Shown here piece after piece: positions 56,332 through 64,000 of a stretch of 64,000 bases of DNA. A program made the translations under genes and the position numbers. The DNA lies in the NCBI GenBank assembly GCA_017625465.1, contig JAGAKS010000006.1:1-64000 (forward strand). The letters are read 5' to 3'. The notes under the pieces are model-generated. The model saw only the letters and a list, made by a program, of their open reading frames with translations. It did no database searches and had not been told where the DNA came from. How positions within the stretch are numbered: position 1 is the first letter of the stretch; each line of letters begins with the position of its first letter. The DNA comes from Clostridia bacterium. GTDB taxonomy: Bacteria > Bacillota > Clostridia > TANB77 > CAG-508.

Positions 56332-57531
56332 TTATAAGCTATTATATAAATGTTCCATCCACTTATATACAGAATTTGCCCAATTTTTATCACTTGCATA
56401 TTTTATATTAACACTTGAAAGTGTATTTCCATTATAAAATTTGCCATTTGCTACATTGCCATCATATATTACTGTACCTTCTGGATTTAAGTAATATTTT
56501 TTAAAAACACGTGCCAACAAGTCTATTCCTTCTGCATAAGTATTAAAACTATATGCACCTCCATAAGGATTACTATCTACCGCACCATACCCAAATAAGT
56601 TTTTCTTATCTAATGATATTTTAGAAGTACCGAAACCGCTTTCGTGAATCGCTACGCTCGCAAGAAAAATTCCATTTATATTATATTGTTTTTCAGCATA
56701 ATAAAAATATTCTGCATTAGTTGCAAATACACCATTTGTATCTTGAGGTTGTCCACATAAAACTTTTTTAAACTGTTCTATTGTAAAACCACTTGGAATA
56801 TTTAAATTCATATTAAAATCTAATCCATTTATATTGTTTTGTGTTTCTTGATTATCTGAAATTATAGGATTATTAGGATTTATGTTTGTGATGCAATTAC
56901 TTGCTACATAACCATTTTGTTCTTTAGAACTTATGTACAACCAATCTCCATCTATTTTTTGAATTTTTACTTCTGTACCTTTTTTTAGTGTAGCCAATTT
57001 TTCACTATCAGAATTAGGCTCTAATCTTACGGCTAAAAGGTTTGAAGTAACATATACAGTATCTCCCACTCTAGCAATATAATTGTTTACCCCTGCACCA
57101 GTTCCTACTTCGACTATTTTATTTACAGCTGCTTTTATCAAATTCTCTGCAACTAATTCTTCTGAAATAAGTTCTCCATTTTCATATTTTTTTATAATAA
57201 TAGCATTTTGCCTACCATCTCTACCTTCTTGTACAACTTGTATTGTACCAGTTGGTAATGCATCATTATTTCTATATTCTGTAATATATTCCAAATCTAT
57301 TTCTTCTAATATCATTTCTTCTTCAATTTTTGAACAAGTATTTTCTTTTAATATATTTTCTATGTTTATTGGGTTTTTATTAGTAACTATTTCATAAGAT
57401 TCTGTACTTGCATATGTAGGCTGAGCTTCTAAAAAGAAAATTTTTCTCAAAAACAAAGCAGTAATTCCTATAATAAAAATACTGCAAATTATTAGTAGTG
57501 TTGAGTTAGAGATTTTTACCTGCTTTGCCAT
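56332..57531 (-). CDS. Cell-surface G5/SH3/glucosaminidase peptidoglycan hydrolase
   Basis: A 399-residue exported protein. It starts at the ATG at 57531 (GGAGG nine bases upstream) with a membrane helix (about 8-28), followed by a G5 domain (LPTGTIQVVQEGRDGRQNAI region, about 80-155), a bacterial SH3 domain (about 160-215) and a C-terminal LytD/FlgJ-type glucosaminidase domain (about 270-399). The catalytic glutamate lies in VAIHESGFGTSKI, followed by KKNLFGYGAVDSNPYGGAYSF. It cleaves peptidoglycan between N-acetylglucosamine and the next sugar. Its role could be spore or cell separation. Confidence 0.85.
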   Translation of the reverse strand: MAKQVKISNSTLLIICSIFIIGITALFLRKIFFLEAQPTYASTESYEIVTNKNPINIENILKENTCSKIEEEMILEEIDLEYITEYRNNDALPTGTIQVVQEGRDGRQNAIIIKKYENGELISEELVAENLIKAAVNKIVEVGTGAGVNNYIARVGDTVYVTSNLLAVRLEPNSDSEKLATLKKGTEVKIQKIDGDWLYISSKEQNGYVASNCITNINPNNPIISDNQETQNNINGLDFNMNLNIPSGFTIEQFKKVLCGQPQDTNGVFATNAEYFYYAEKQYNINGIFLASVAIHESGFGTSKISLDKKNLFGYGAVDSNPYGGAYSFNTYAEGIDLLARVFKKYYLNPEGTVIYDGNVANGKFYNGNTLSSVNIKYASDKNWANSVYKWMEHLYNSL

Positions 57532-57646
57532 GTTAATAGCCTCCAACATAATTTTAATATTAATAAAATATTTTGTCAATTTCATTTTTTGCCAATAGTA
57601 TTGATAAATTTTTTAGGTTATAATATAGTATATTTGAGGTGGACAA

Positions 57647-58447
57647 ATGAAGAAAAAAATTATACTTATAGTAATTATTTTTATACTATTATTTTTGGAC
57701 ATATATCTGTTTTTTAATTTCATATATACTCGTTATAAAAATAAAAGTTTTCTGGAAAAACATGATATCAGTTTAGCAAATGATATACAAAATAGCGAAT
57801 TTCAAATTGACAAAATAATAATATATTCCAGTGCTTCTGGCATAAACAAAAATACAAAATTTCAAAGAGCATACTGGCAATTAGATATTTTTCAATATTC
57901 TGATATTGCTATTTATTTTAAACAACCAGAAATTTTAAATGAAAGCAATAGCATAAGAACATTAAATATTTCTAACATAAAATGCAAAGTCGCAAATGAA
58001 AAATACTCTCCAGCTGTTTATTATTTAGACGCCAATAATTTTGGAACTGATACACTTGTTGAAGATTATAAAATAGAGGATAATATAGAATACACTGTAC
58101 TTAATTTTGATAACCAAGATAACTCGATAAAATATAATACACCTGTATTTTTTTCCGACCTTTCTAACCCAATAACATTAAAATTTACAAATACTTTAAT
58201 AAAAAATCATTCAATAGAAAACACAGAAAAATTGATATTTGACGGAAGCTTATTATCTAAAACTTCACTTTCAAAAAAAGATTTAGAAGCCTCAATATCA
58301 TTTAATATTGATATTACAAACTTCAAAAATGAAAAGTATACTGCCAATATCAGCATACAAATACCATTAGAAAATAATACTCAAAGCATTTTTGATGGCA
58401 GTATTTTAAATATACAAAACACAAATTTGAAATTTTTAAAACAATAA
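57647..58447 (+). CDS. Membrane-anchored extracytoplasmic protein of unknown function
   Basis: A 266-residue protein with one N-terminal transmembrane helix (about 5-27) and a large extracytoplasmic, beta-rich part without cysteines. I recognise no domain. GAGGTGG is the ribosome binding site, six bases before the ATG. It is monocistronic and ends in a shared terminator. Two similar segments, IFDGSLLSKTS (near 202) and IFDGSILNIQN (near 248), suggest an internal repeat. Confidence 0.6.
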   Translation: MKKKIILIVIIFILLFLDIYLFFNFIYTRYKNKSFLEKHDISLANDIQNSEFQIDKIIIYSSASGINKNTKFQRAYWQLDIFQYSDIAIYFKQPEILNESNSIRTLNISNIKCKVANEKYSPAVYYLDANNFGTDTLVEDYKIEDNIEYTVLNFDNQDNSIKYNTPVFFSDLSNPITLKFTNTLIKNHSIENTEKLIFDGSLLSKTSLSKKDLEASISFNIDITNFKNEKYTANISIQIPLENNTQSIFDGSILNIQNTNLKFLKQ

Positions 58448-58474
58448 AGGCGAAACAAAATGTTTCGCCTTTTA
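58446..58474. terminator. Bidirectional terminator
   Basis: AAAGGCGAAACA / TGTTTCGCCTTT hairpin, overlapping the stop of 57647-58447 and ending beside the convergent stop at 58477. Confidence 0.9.
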
Positions 58475-58476
58475 AT

Positions 58477-59091
58477 TTATTTTTGTTTTACAAATATAGC
58501 TTTTATTCTAGAAATTATTGATGTTATAATTCCCATTTTTTGAGTAACAGCCATCTCTTTTTTCTCTAATTCTTCTATTTGTTTTTTTTCTGTATTTAAG
58601 TAACTAGCCAATTTATCTTCTTGAACATCTGTATAATCTTGCATATCAGGATTTTCTTCTGCCATAGTATCATATTTAGTAATATTTTTTGGCTTTGAAA
58701 AATCTTCTTGCAAATCTGTTTCAGAATTTACAACTTTAGCTGAATTTAATTCAAACATATTATCAATGTTGTATTTCTCACGCATTTGTTCATCTAATTT
58801 TTGTTGATTTTCAACCATTTTTTCGTAAAGTTCTTTTCTTCTTTCTTCATCCTCACACCAATACTTTAAATGAAGTAACGCAAGTAATTCTAAGGTATAT
58901 TTTTTTAAATTTTGATTTTGCAAAGGAACACGAGGATCAACATATATTTCGTGTTCTGGATCCTTAATTGTTGCAAAAAATTGCAATAATTTTGTTGGAA
59001 CTTTTTCTACATATTTTTCGTTCATGTGATGTATTATATAATCTACCTCAGCATAAGCTATAATATCATCTCTAGTAATTACAACGCTCAT
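58477..59091 (-). CDS. YWC-DEER family protein, copy 2
   Basis: A 204-residue paralogue of the protein at 27796-28281. The shared core is EKYVEKVPTKLLQFFATI, DPRVPLQNQNL, LLALLHLKYWCEDEERRKELYEKM. A coiled-coil-like part follows, with an amphipathic C-terminal helix (KMGIITSIISRIKAIF) that could attach to a membrane. There is no signal peptide. It lies directly downstream of a small Flg_new-repeat protein, probably in one operon. Function unknown. Confidence 0.72.
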   Translation of the reverse strand: MSVVITRDDIIAYAEVDYIIHHMNEKYVEKVPTKLLQFFATIKDPEHEIYVDPRVPLQNQNLKKYTLELLALLHLKYWCEDEERRKELYEKMVENQQKLDEQMREKYNIDNMFELNSAKVVNSETDLQEDFSKPKNITKYDTMAEENPDMQDYTDVQEDKLASYLNTEKKQIEELEKKEMAVTQKMGIITSIISRIKAIFVKQK

Positions 59092-59120
59092 CTGTAATCC
59101 TCCATTTTTCTTTTGTAAAT

Positions 59121-59555
59121 TTATTTTTCAAAATCTTTGTTTATTTCTTGTCCAACTTCTGTTTTACCATTTGCCACTATATCACTAACAATTTGCTCTG
59201 CTGTTCTAGAATCTTTTTCAATGGCTTTTTGTTGTGAAACAGCTTTTTGACCAGCTTCAACTACTACATTATAATTAGTAGCTTCTGCATTTTGTAAAGA
59301 AGCATTGTATAGAGCATCTCCATTAGTAACTGTTGCTGTTTCTGTTTCATATTTTGCATACACAACAACATTATCTGTAACAACAGCTAATTTTTCTTCT
59401 CCAACCCAACCGACAAAAGTATATTTCACACCAGCTACTGGTTCTTTTGTAGGTGTTTTACCTGGAAAAACAGCTGTATCTCCATATTCAACTTTAATAT
59501 TTGCTAATACTGTTTTTTTATCATCATCTAAAAAAATTACATCAAATTCTTCCAT
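59121..59555 (-). CDS. InlB B-repeat (Flg_new)-type protein without signal peptide
   Basis: A 144-residue protein. Residues 1-68 match the InlB B-repeat/Flg_new fold (FDVIFLDDDKKTVLANIKVEYGDTAVFPGKTP, YTFVGWVGEE, VVVYAKYE), which is normally found in secreted adhesins as tandem repeats. Here a single unit lacks a signal peptide and is followed by an alanine- and glutamine-rich helical region. I start at the ATG at 59555 with AAAGGTG upstream; the ORF extends to 59624 without a ribosome binding site. Probably co-transcribed with the YWC-DEER gene downstream. Confidence 0.7.
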   Translation of the reverse strand: MEEFDVIFLDDDKKTVLANIKVEYGDTAVFPGKTPTKEPVAGVKYTFVGWVGEEKLAVVTDNVVVYAKYETETATVTNGDALYNASLQNAEATNYNVVVEAGQKAVSQQKAIEKDSRTAEQIVSDIVANGKTEVGQEINKDFEK

Positions 59556-59644
59556 ATTTTCACCTTTTCTTTCGTACTTATAAATACACAATATTATTAT
59601 ATTCTTAACAAAATGTAATTGCAAGGTTTTTAAGCAAAAAAATA

Positions 59645-59672
59645 AAAGAAATAGTATGCACTATTTCTTTTA
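59645..59672 (-). terminator. Terminator of the HU gene
   Basis: AAAGAAATAGT / ACTATTTCTTT hairpin with a four-base loop, beyond the HU stop on the minus strand. Confidence 0.8.
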
Positions 59673-59693
59673 ATCAATATGAATTATATATTC

Positions 59694-59972
59694 TTATTTT
59701 TTGTTAACTAAATCTTTTAATGCTTTACCAGCTTTGAAAACTGGAGCTTTTGATGCAGGTATTTTGATTTCTTCTTTAGTTTGTGGATTTCTTCCTTTTC
59801 TAGCAGCTCTTTTTCTTACTTCAAAAGATCCAAATCCAACTAATTGAACTTTTTCACCTTTTTTTAATGCATCTGTAACAACACTAACGAATGCGTTAAC
59901 TGTTTCTTCAGCACTTTTTTTTGTTTCTCCTGTTTTTGCAGCGATTGCTGCGATTAATTCAGCTTTGTTCAT
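59694..59972 (-). CDS. hup: HU-family DNA-binding protein
   Basis: A 92-residue histone-like protein that bends and compacts DNA. It begins [28 protein letters not shown] and carries the beta-arm segment [24 protein letters not shown] and the [11 protein letters not shown] end. Strong ribosome binding site (AGGAGG). Monocistronic with its own terminator. Confidence 0.95.
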   Translation of the reverse strand: MNKAELIAAIAAKTGETKKSAEETVNAFVSVVTDALKKGEKVQLVGFGSFEVRKRAARKGRNPQTKEEIKIPASKAPVFKAGKALKDLVNKK

Positions 59973-60116
59973 TTTATTACCTCCTAAAAGTTTTAAGTAT
60001 GTAGTATTTTTACATCTACAATAAGATTATTCGCCAAAGCCTTCAAAAATCCTTCTTTTTTTTGAAAAATTTTAAAAAAATCCTTTAAATTCAACGTTTT
60101 TATATTTTGGCAATTG

Positions 60117-60143
60117 AAAAGTGCCTATTTTTAGGCACTTTTA
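60117..60143 (-). terminator. Terminator of the flippase gene
   Basis: AAAAGTGCCTA / TAGGCACTTTT hairpin, followed on the minus strand by a T-rich stretch after the stop at 60154. Confidence 0.85.
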
Positions 60144-60153
60144 CGTTTATATT

Positions 60154-61776
60154 TTATGCATAAATTTTTAATTTATTCAAAATATAATATATTTTTTCTC
60201 CTTTTGGAAGAGCTAATATGTCATCTTTTGACAAAATTTTTAAAATTATTATCATAAATCCATACACAACAACTGCAACTACTATACCTATAATTGTTGC
60301 AAGACTTCCATACATACCTACTTTTATACATAAGATATAAAAAGCATAAGAAACTACTGCCATAATCAAAGTCGCAAAAATAGGCTTTAACATCATTTTA
60401 AACAAACTAAAATCTAATTTTACAGTATTCTTTAAAACATTATATACAATAGTAAATGAAACTATATGACATAATACAGAACCAATTGCAGCACCATTTT
60501 CATAAATACCTTCGATTGGAATAAGTAAAATATTTGTAAATAATTTTACAATAACTCCACAACCTAACGCTATGGCTGGTACTCTTACTTTTCCTAGACC
60601 TTGTAAAGCTCCATTTATTGTTTGTGCAAGTACTGTAAAAATAATAGTAAATGCCGAAATTGCAAGTAATGTTCCTCCACTACTAGCATTTGGGAATAAA
60701 AGCTCTAAAATTTGATTTGCATACATAAACATTCCTACCGTGCAAGGAAGTCCTATTAAAATAGTTACTAACATCGAAAAAGATAATCTTTTATTTATTG
60801 TTTTTATATCACCTTTTACTCTAGCAGCAGATATTGCTGGCACTAAAGCCGTTGCAAATGCAATATTAAATGCAAGTGGCATTGATGTTAATATATCAAT
60901 TTTAGAACTTAAAATACCATATCTGGCTTTAGCAACTTTTTCACCTAATAATGGTTTTAAAATTCTTACTACTGTTGCAGAATCTATATTTTTATTTATA
61001 GAAGATAAGAGTGAACTAATTGACATTGGAATAGATACAGCTAATATTTTCTTAACTATTGATTTGACACTTTCCTTCTCTCCTACATAAGTAGCATTAG
61101 CTATTTCCACTCTATCTAATTTTCTATTTTTTTGGCAAAGTGCAAATATATATGTAAAGCTTAAAAATGTAGCGCATGTAGTTGCTAAATTTGCTCCTGC
61201 TGCCATTAATGTTGTGTTTGTAGTCGTAATCATTGCAACAATTTCAACAAATATAATAGTTAATGTTGTTTTGAAAATCTGTTCAAATGTTTGAGACCTA
61301 GCTGTATTTGAAATTTTTTGTATTCCATTAAAATATCCTCTTATTACTGAAGAAATTGAAACGAAGAAAATTGCAGGTGATAATGCTATTAATGTATATT
61401 CACATTCTGGAATCGCAAGCCAATATGTAGCAATTACTCTAGCGCCTAAGAATAAAATTAAAGTTCCTGTAAATCCTATTACAGCAAAAGTAGCAAAAGC
61501 AATTTTAAATACTCTATCAGCTCCTTTTTTATCCCCTTTAGCTAATCTTTCAGCAATCAATTTGGAAATAGCATTTGGTACACCTATAGATGATAGTGTA
61601 AGTAGCAACGCATATATTTGATACCCGCCCATATAAATAGCATTTCCACTATCTCCAAACCCATTACGGTTTGTTAGATACATACTATATACTAAGCCCA
61701 ATATTTTTATAATAATCTGTGAAAACATTAATGCAAGTACGCCTTGTATAAAACTTTCTTTTTTAGTTTTTTTCAC
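60154..61776 (-). CDS. SpoVB/MurJ-type polysaccharide flippase
   Basis: A 540-residue, about 14-helix membrane protein of the MOP/MVF superfamily. It begins KESFIQGVLALMFSQIIIKILGLVYSMYLTN, a SpoVB-like start, and includes GVPNAISKLIAERLAKGDKKGA and RGYFNGIQKISNTARSQTFEQ, typical of the SpoVB/stage V sporulation subgroup. Such proteins flip lipid-linked precursors for peptidoglycan, spore cortex or polysaccharide. It could be the MurJ-equivalent lipid II flippase or a sporulation-specific one. Own terminator. Confidence 0.85.
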   Translation of the reverse strand: MKKTKKESFIQGVLALMFSQIIIKILGLVYSMYLTNRNGFGDSGNAIYMGGYQIYALLLTLSSIGVPNAISKLIAERLAKGDKKGADRVFKIAFATFAVIGFTGTLILFLGARVIATYWLAIPECEYTLIALSPAIFFVSISSVIRGYFNGIQKISNTARSQTFEQIFKTTLTIIFVEIVAMITTTNTTLMAAGANLATTCATFLSFTYIFALCQKNRKLDRVEIANATYVGEKESVKSIVKKILAVSIPMSISSLLSSINKNIDSATVVRILKPLLGEKVAKARYGILSSKIDILTSMPLAFNIAFATALVPAISAARVKGDIKTINKRLSFSMLVTILIGLPCTVGMFMYANQILELLFPNASSGGTLLAISAFTIIFTVLAQTINGALQGLGKVRVPAIALGCGVIVKLFTNILLIPIEGIYENGAAIGSVLCHIVSFTIVYNVLKNTVKLDFSLFKMMLKPIFATLIMAVVSYAFYILCIKVGMYGSLATIIGIVVAVVVYGFMIIILKILSKDDILALPKGEKIYYILNKLKIYA

Positions 61777-61875
61777 TTTCCATTCCTTCCTTTAATAACT
61801 TTTTTAAGTATTCTTATTATATTGTTTTTTTCAGTTTCTTTCAAGCCTTTTTAATAATATATACTATTTAAATAA

Positions 61876-61905
61876 TAAAAGAAGACCATTATTTGCCTTC
61901 TTTTA
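61876..61905 (-). terminator. Terminator overlapping the hemW stop
   Basis: TAAAAGAAG / CTTCTTTTA arms enclosing an AT-rich loop, with the hemW stop in one arm and T-rich sequence after on the minus strand. Confidence 0.7.
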
Positions 61906-63042
61906 TACAAATTCTTCAAATACTTGATTTGCTAAATCCAATCCTTTTTTAGTTAATTTTATATTATCTAAATCTACTTCTAGTAAATCATTTTCTTCTA
62001 ATTTACTTATTTCAAATCTAAAATAAAAAAGTGGATTTATTTCAAATTTTCTTTCAAATGCTGAAATCGAAACTCCTTCTATTTTTCTAAGCCCTAGCAA
62101 CATATATTCTTTTGCCCTAGCTTCTCTATCTTGAATTTCATTTATTTCTATAATTTTTTCAAAATTTTCTTCTTCAATATTTTTTATATATTCCTGTAAA
62201 TTTGAAATTCTAGAAAATCGTTTGTTATTAAAATATGAATGTGCTGCAACTCCAAAGCCTAAATATTCTTCTTGTAGCCAACAATTCATATTGTGTTTTG
62301 ATTCAAAACCTTTTTTAGCAAAATTAGAAATTTCATAATGATTATAACCATTTTTTTCTAAAATTTCTTTTGTTTTCCAATACATTTTTCTTTCTAAATC
62401 TTCATCTATAAGTTCCAACTCATTATTTTGAATTTTATTATATAAAACTGTTCCATCTTCTAAAATTAAAGAATATATTGAAATATGCTCTGGTTTTAGG
62501 CTTATAATCTTATTTGTGCTTTCAATTAATTCTTCTATAGTTTGTGTTGGAAGTGCAAGCATTAAATCTACATTAATATTTTTAAAGCCTACTTCTCTTG
62601 CTAAATTATAGGTTTCTAAAAACTCATTATAAGTATGAATTCTTCCTATTAATTTAAGCAATCTATCATGCGTAGATTGAAGCCCAATACTCAATCTATT
62701 AAAACCAGCTTGTTTATAAATTATAAGTTTTTCTTTATTCACTGTTCCGGGATTTATCTCAATTGTAATTTCTGCATCTTCACAAATTGTATAATGATTT
62801 TTTATATTTTCTAAAATCTTAACTATCAAATTTTCATCTATATAAGAAGGTGTTCCTCCACCAAAATATATTGTGTTTACTTGATACTCTTGTATTGTTT
62901 TAGAAGTTTTTTCTATATCATTATTTAAAGCCATTACATATTTTTCTTGCATATCTTCTTGGTTTGCAAATGAAATAAAATCACAATAATCACATTTTTT
63001 CTTGCAAAAAGGTATATGCACATAAATACCTATATTTTTCAT
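61903..63042 (-). CDS. hemW: Radical SAM heme chaperone HemW
   Basis: A 379-residue radical SAM protein related to coproporphyrinogen oxidase HemN. The cluster motif is CKKKCDYCDF (CxxxCxxC), and the family blocks YFGGGTPSYI, EINPGTVNKE, RLSIGLQS, NVDLMLALPTQT and HYEISNFAKKGFESKHN follow. HemW proteins act in heme insertion rather than porphyrin oxidation. The start overlaps the whiA stop by one base. Confidence 0.92.
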   Translation of the reverse strand: MKNIGIYVHIPFCKKKCDYCDFISFANQEDMQEKYVMALNNDIEKTSKTIQEYQVNTIYFGGGTPSYIDENLIVKILENIKNHYTICEDAEITIEINPGTVNKEKLIIYKQAGFNRLSIGLQSTHDRLLKLIGRIHTYNEFLETYNLAREVGFKNINVDLMLALPTQTIEELIESTNKIISLKPEHISIYSLILEDGTVLYNKIQNNELELIDEDLERKMYWKTKEILEKNGYNHYEISNFAKKGFESKHNMNCWLQEEYLGFGVAAHSYFNNKRFSRISNLQEYIKNIEEENFEKIIEINEIQDREARAKEYMLLGLRKIEGVSISAFERKFEINPLFYFRFEISKLEENDLLEVDLDNIKLTKKGLDLANQVFEEFV

Positions 63043-63896
63043 TATCTTCGAAGCTCCTCTGCAAATTCATGAATTTTCTTTAATCTATGATTTACTCCTG
63101 ATTTGCCAAGTGGTGGTTCTAATAGTTCTCCTAGCTCTTTTAAACTTAAATCTGGATATTCCAATCTAAGTAAAGCCATAACTTTTAAATCTTCTGAAAG
63201 TTCTTCAAACTTTTTCAAGTTTTGAATTAATTTTATATCATTTATTTGATTTACGGATGCATTAATAGTTTTATTTAAATTTGCTGTTTCACAATTTACT
63301 TTTCTATTAACATTATTTTTTATTTCTCTTTCTGCCCTAATATCTTCAAATTTCATAACTGCCTTGTTAGCACCAATTAAAGCTAAAAATTTAGATATTT
63401 CTTCTCCCTCTTTAATGTATAAAATATATTTGTTTTTACTTTCTAAGATTTTCAAATTTACGCCATTAGTTTTGCAAATATTCAAAATATACTCAGCATT
63501 TTTCTTTTCTATAAAACTTATTTCTAAATGATATTGTTTTTCTGGATTATTAACAGAACCTGTGCTCATAAACGCACCTTTTACAATGGTTCTAAGAATT
63601 TCTGTTTTTGCATTTAGATCCATACCTAACACTTCATTAGTTATCTCATTTTGAAAAATTGTTGTTTTAAAATATTTTCCATAAGTTTCTGGTTCATAAT
63701 TAAGTCCCAAATTAAATAAAATTTTATAGAATCTTTCCACATTAAATTCATTTTCTGTTAAAAACTCTATATTTCCATTTTCGTTGTTCATTTTCCATGT
63801 AAGCAAATATCCTAGAAATTCTGCTTTTAGAGCTTCTTTATCTTTTAAATTATTTACTTGACTTAATTCTTCTTTTACATCTGATGAAAATGACAT
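63042..63896 (-). CDS. whiA: WhiA-family transcription regulator
   Basis: A 284-residue protein with a LAGLIDADG-like N-terminal domain (about 1-190, beginning SFSSDVKEELS) and a C-terminal helix-turn-helix (about 200-284) with LRLEYPDLSLKELGELLEPPLGKSGVNHRLKKIHEFAE, the WhiA signature. It controls sporulation genes in actinobacteria and division and fatty-acid processes in Bacillus. AGGAGG precedes the ATG, overlapping the stop of the preceding gene. Confidence 0.92.
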   Translation of the reverse strand: MSFSSDVKEELSQVNNLKDKEALKAEFLGYLLTWKMNNENGNIEFLTENEFNVERFYKILFNLGLNYEPETYGKYFKTTIFQNEITNEVLGMDLNAKTEILRTIVKGAFMSTGSVNNPEKQYHLEISFIEKKNAEYILNICKTNGVNLKILESKNKYILYIKEGEEISKFLALIGANKAVMKFEDIRAEREIKNNVNRKVNCETANLNKTINASVNQINDIKLIQNLKKFEELSEDLKVMALLRLEYPDLSLKELGELLEPPLGKSGVNHRLKKIHEFAEELRR

Positions 63897-63905
63897 CTTT
63901 TCCTC

Positions 63906-64000
63906 CTAAATATTTGCTATAACAATTCTATCATTACCGCCAAAATCTTTTTTAGAATATATATTTTTATAACCTTCGTTTTCAAAAATTTGAATAACTT
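63906..64000 (-). CDS. prmC: C-terminal fragment of release factor glutamine methyltransferase PrmC
   Basis: Runs off the right edge; about 30 codons are visible. IFENEGYKNIYSKKDFGGNDRIVIANI fits the PrmC/HemK C-terminal block (GF..V..KDLAGNDRVV). PrmC methylates the GGQ glutamine of release factors RF1 and RF2. The stop is TAG at 63906-63908, a few bases before whiA, so the two are likely co-transcribed. Too short for certainty. Confidence 0.65.
   Translation of the reverse strand, partial: VIQIFENEGYKNIYSKKDFGGNDRIVIANI

Overview
The window looks like a chromosomal piece of a very AT-rich, Gram-positive, probably spore-forming Clostridia-type bacterium, most likely an uncultivated gut lineage (the lineage is inference). 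The signs are strong AGGAGG ribosome binding sites, A/T-ending codons with AGA as the usual arginine codon, Firmicutes gene orders (rimP-nusA-ylxR-ylxQ-infB-rbfA-nrnA-truB; ireB-ruvX-DUF1292; ricT-holB), a WalRK-type two-component pair, a sigma-K gene and a four-subunit pyruvate:ferredoxin oxidoreductase. Most of the window is ordinary housekeeping sequence on the minus strand.

Layout. 0-8.5 kb: HAD phosphatase, YgjP-like protease, asnS, nitroreductase, a lone mazF, dusB, rodA, minE (with a long charged tail) and minD. 8.7-11.8 kb: porCDAB on the plus strand, then a small ferredoxin. 12-19.3 kb: MtaD-type deaminase, ricT, holB, lepB, an acidic membrane protein, walK and walR. 19.4-27.4 kb: one 8-kb cyclic beta-glucan synthase gene that appears as three overlapping open frames. 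27.5-34 kb: accessory genes, including a Spo0A-like regulator, an ECF sigma factor fused to a membrane/extracytoplasmic domain, and a foreign-looking secreted protein. 34-43.2 kb: ispG and the translation operon. 43.3-51.6 kb: an unknown protein, a second foreign-looking gene, sigK, recN, a nonsense-mutated rdgB, tRNA-Glu with a 128-bp tandem repeat carrying the tRNA 3' end, mrnC, rbgA, DUF1292, ruvX and ireB. 51.6-59.6 kb: a cell-surface or secretion-like cluster (degenerate GGDEF protein, CpaE-like acidic repeat protein, small two-helix membrane protein, G5/SH3/glucosaminidase protein) and a second copy of a YWC-DEER protein family. 59.7-64 kb: HU, a SpoVB/MurJ-type flippase, hemW, whiA and the end of prmC.

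Main discovery. Five conserved genes (the glucan synthase three times, truB, sigK, recN and rbgA) are each interrupted by an apparent +1 frameshift. All seven interruptions have the same form: an in-frame CGG triplet in which dropping the C, so that the next codon is GGN (glycine), restores the conserved reading frame. I checked every CGG on coding strands by eye. In native-looking genes CGG occurs about ninety times out of frame and never in frame except at these seven sites. Three in-frame CGG codons that must be read normally occur only in the two foreign-looking genes (32767-33300 and 44591-45010). This suggests that the organism does not decode CGG as arginine and instead reads CGGN as a four-base glycine codon, or skips the C at an unassigned CGG. 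The sequence alone cannot separate these mechanisms. The third glucan-synthase site was found by following the rule past an apparent stop codon, and it recovers a C-terminus resembling that of known cyclic glucan synthases.
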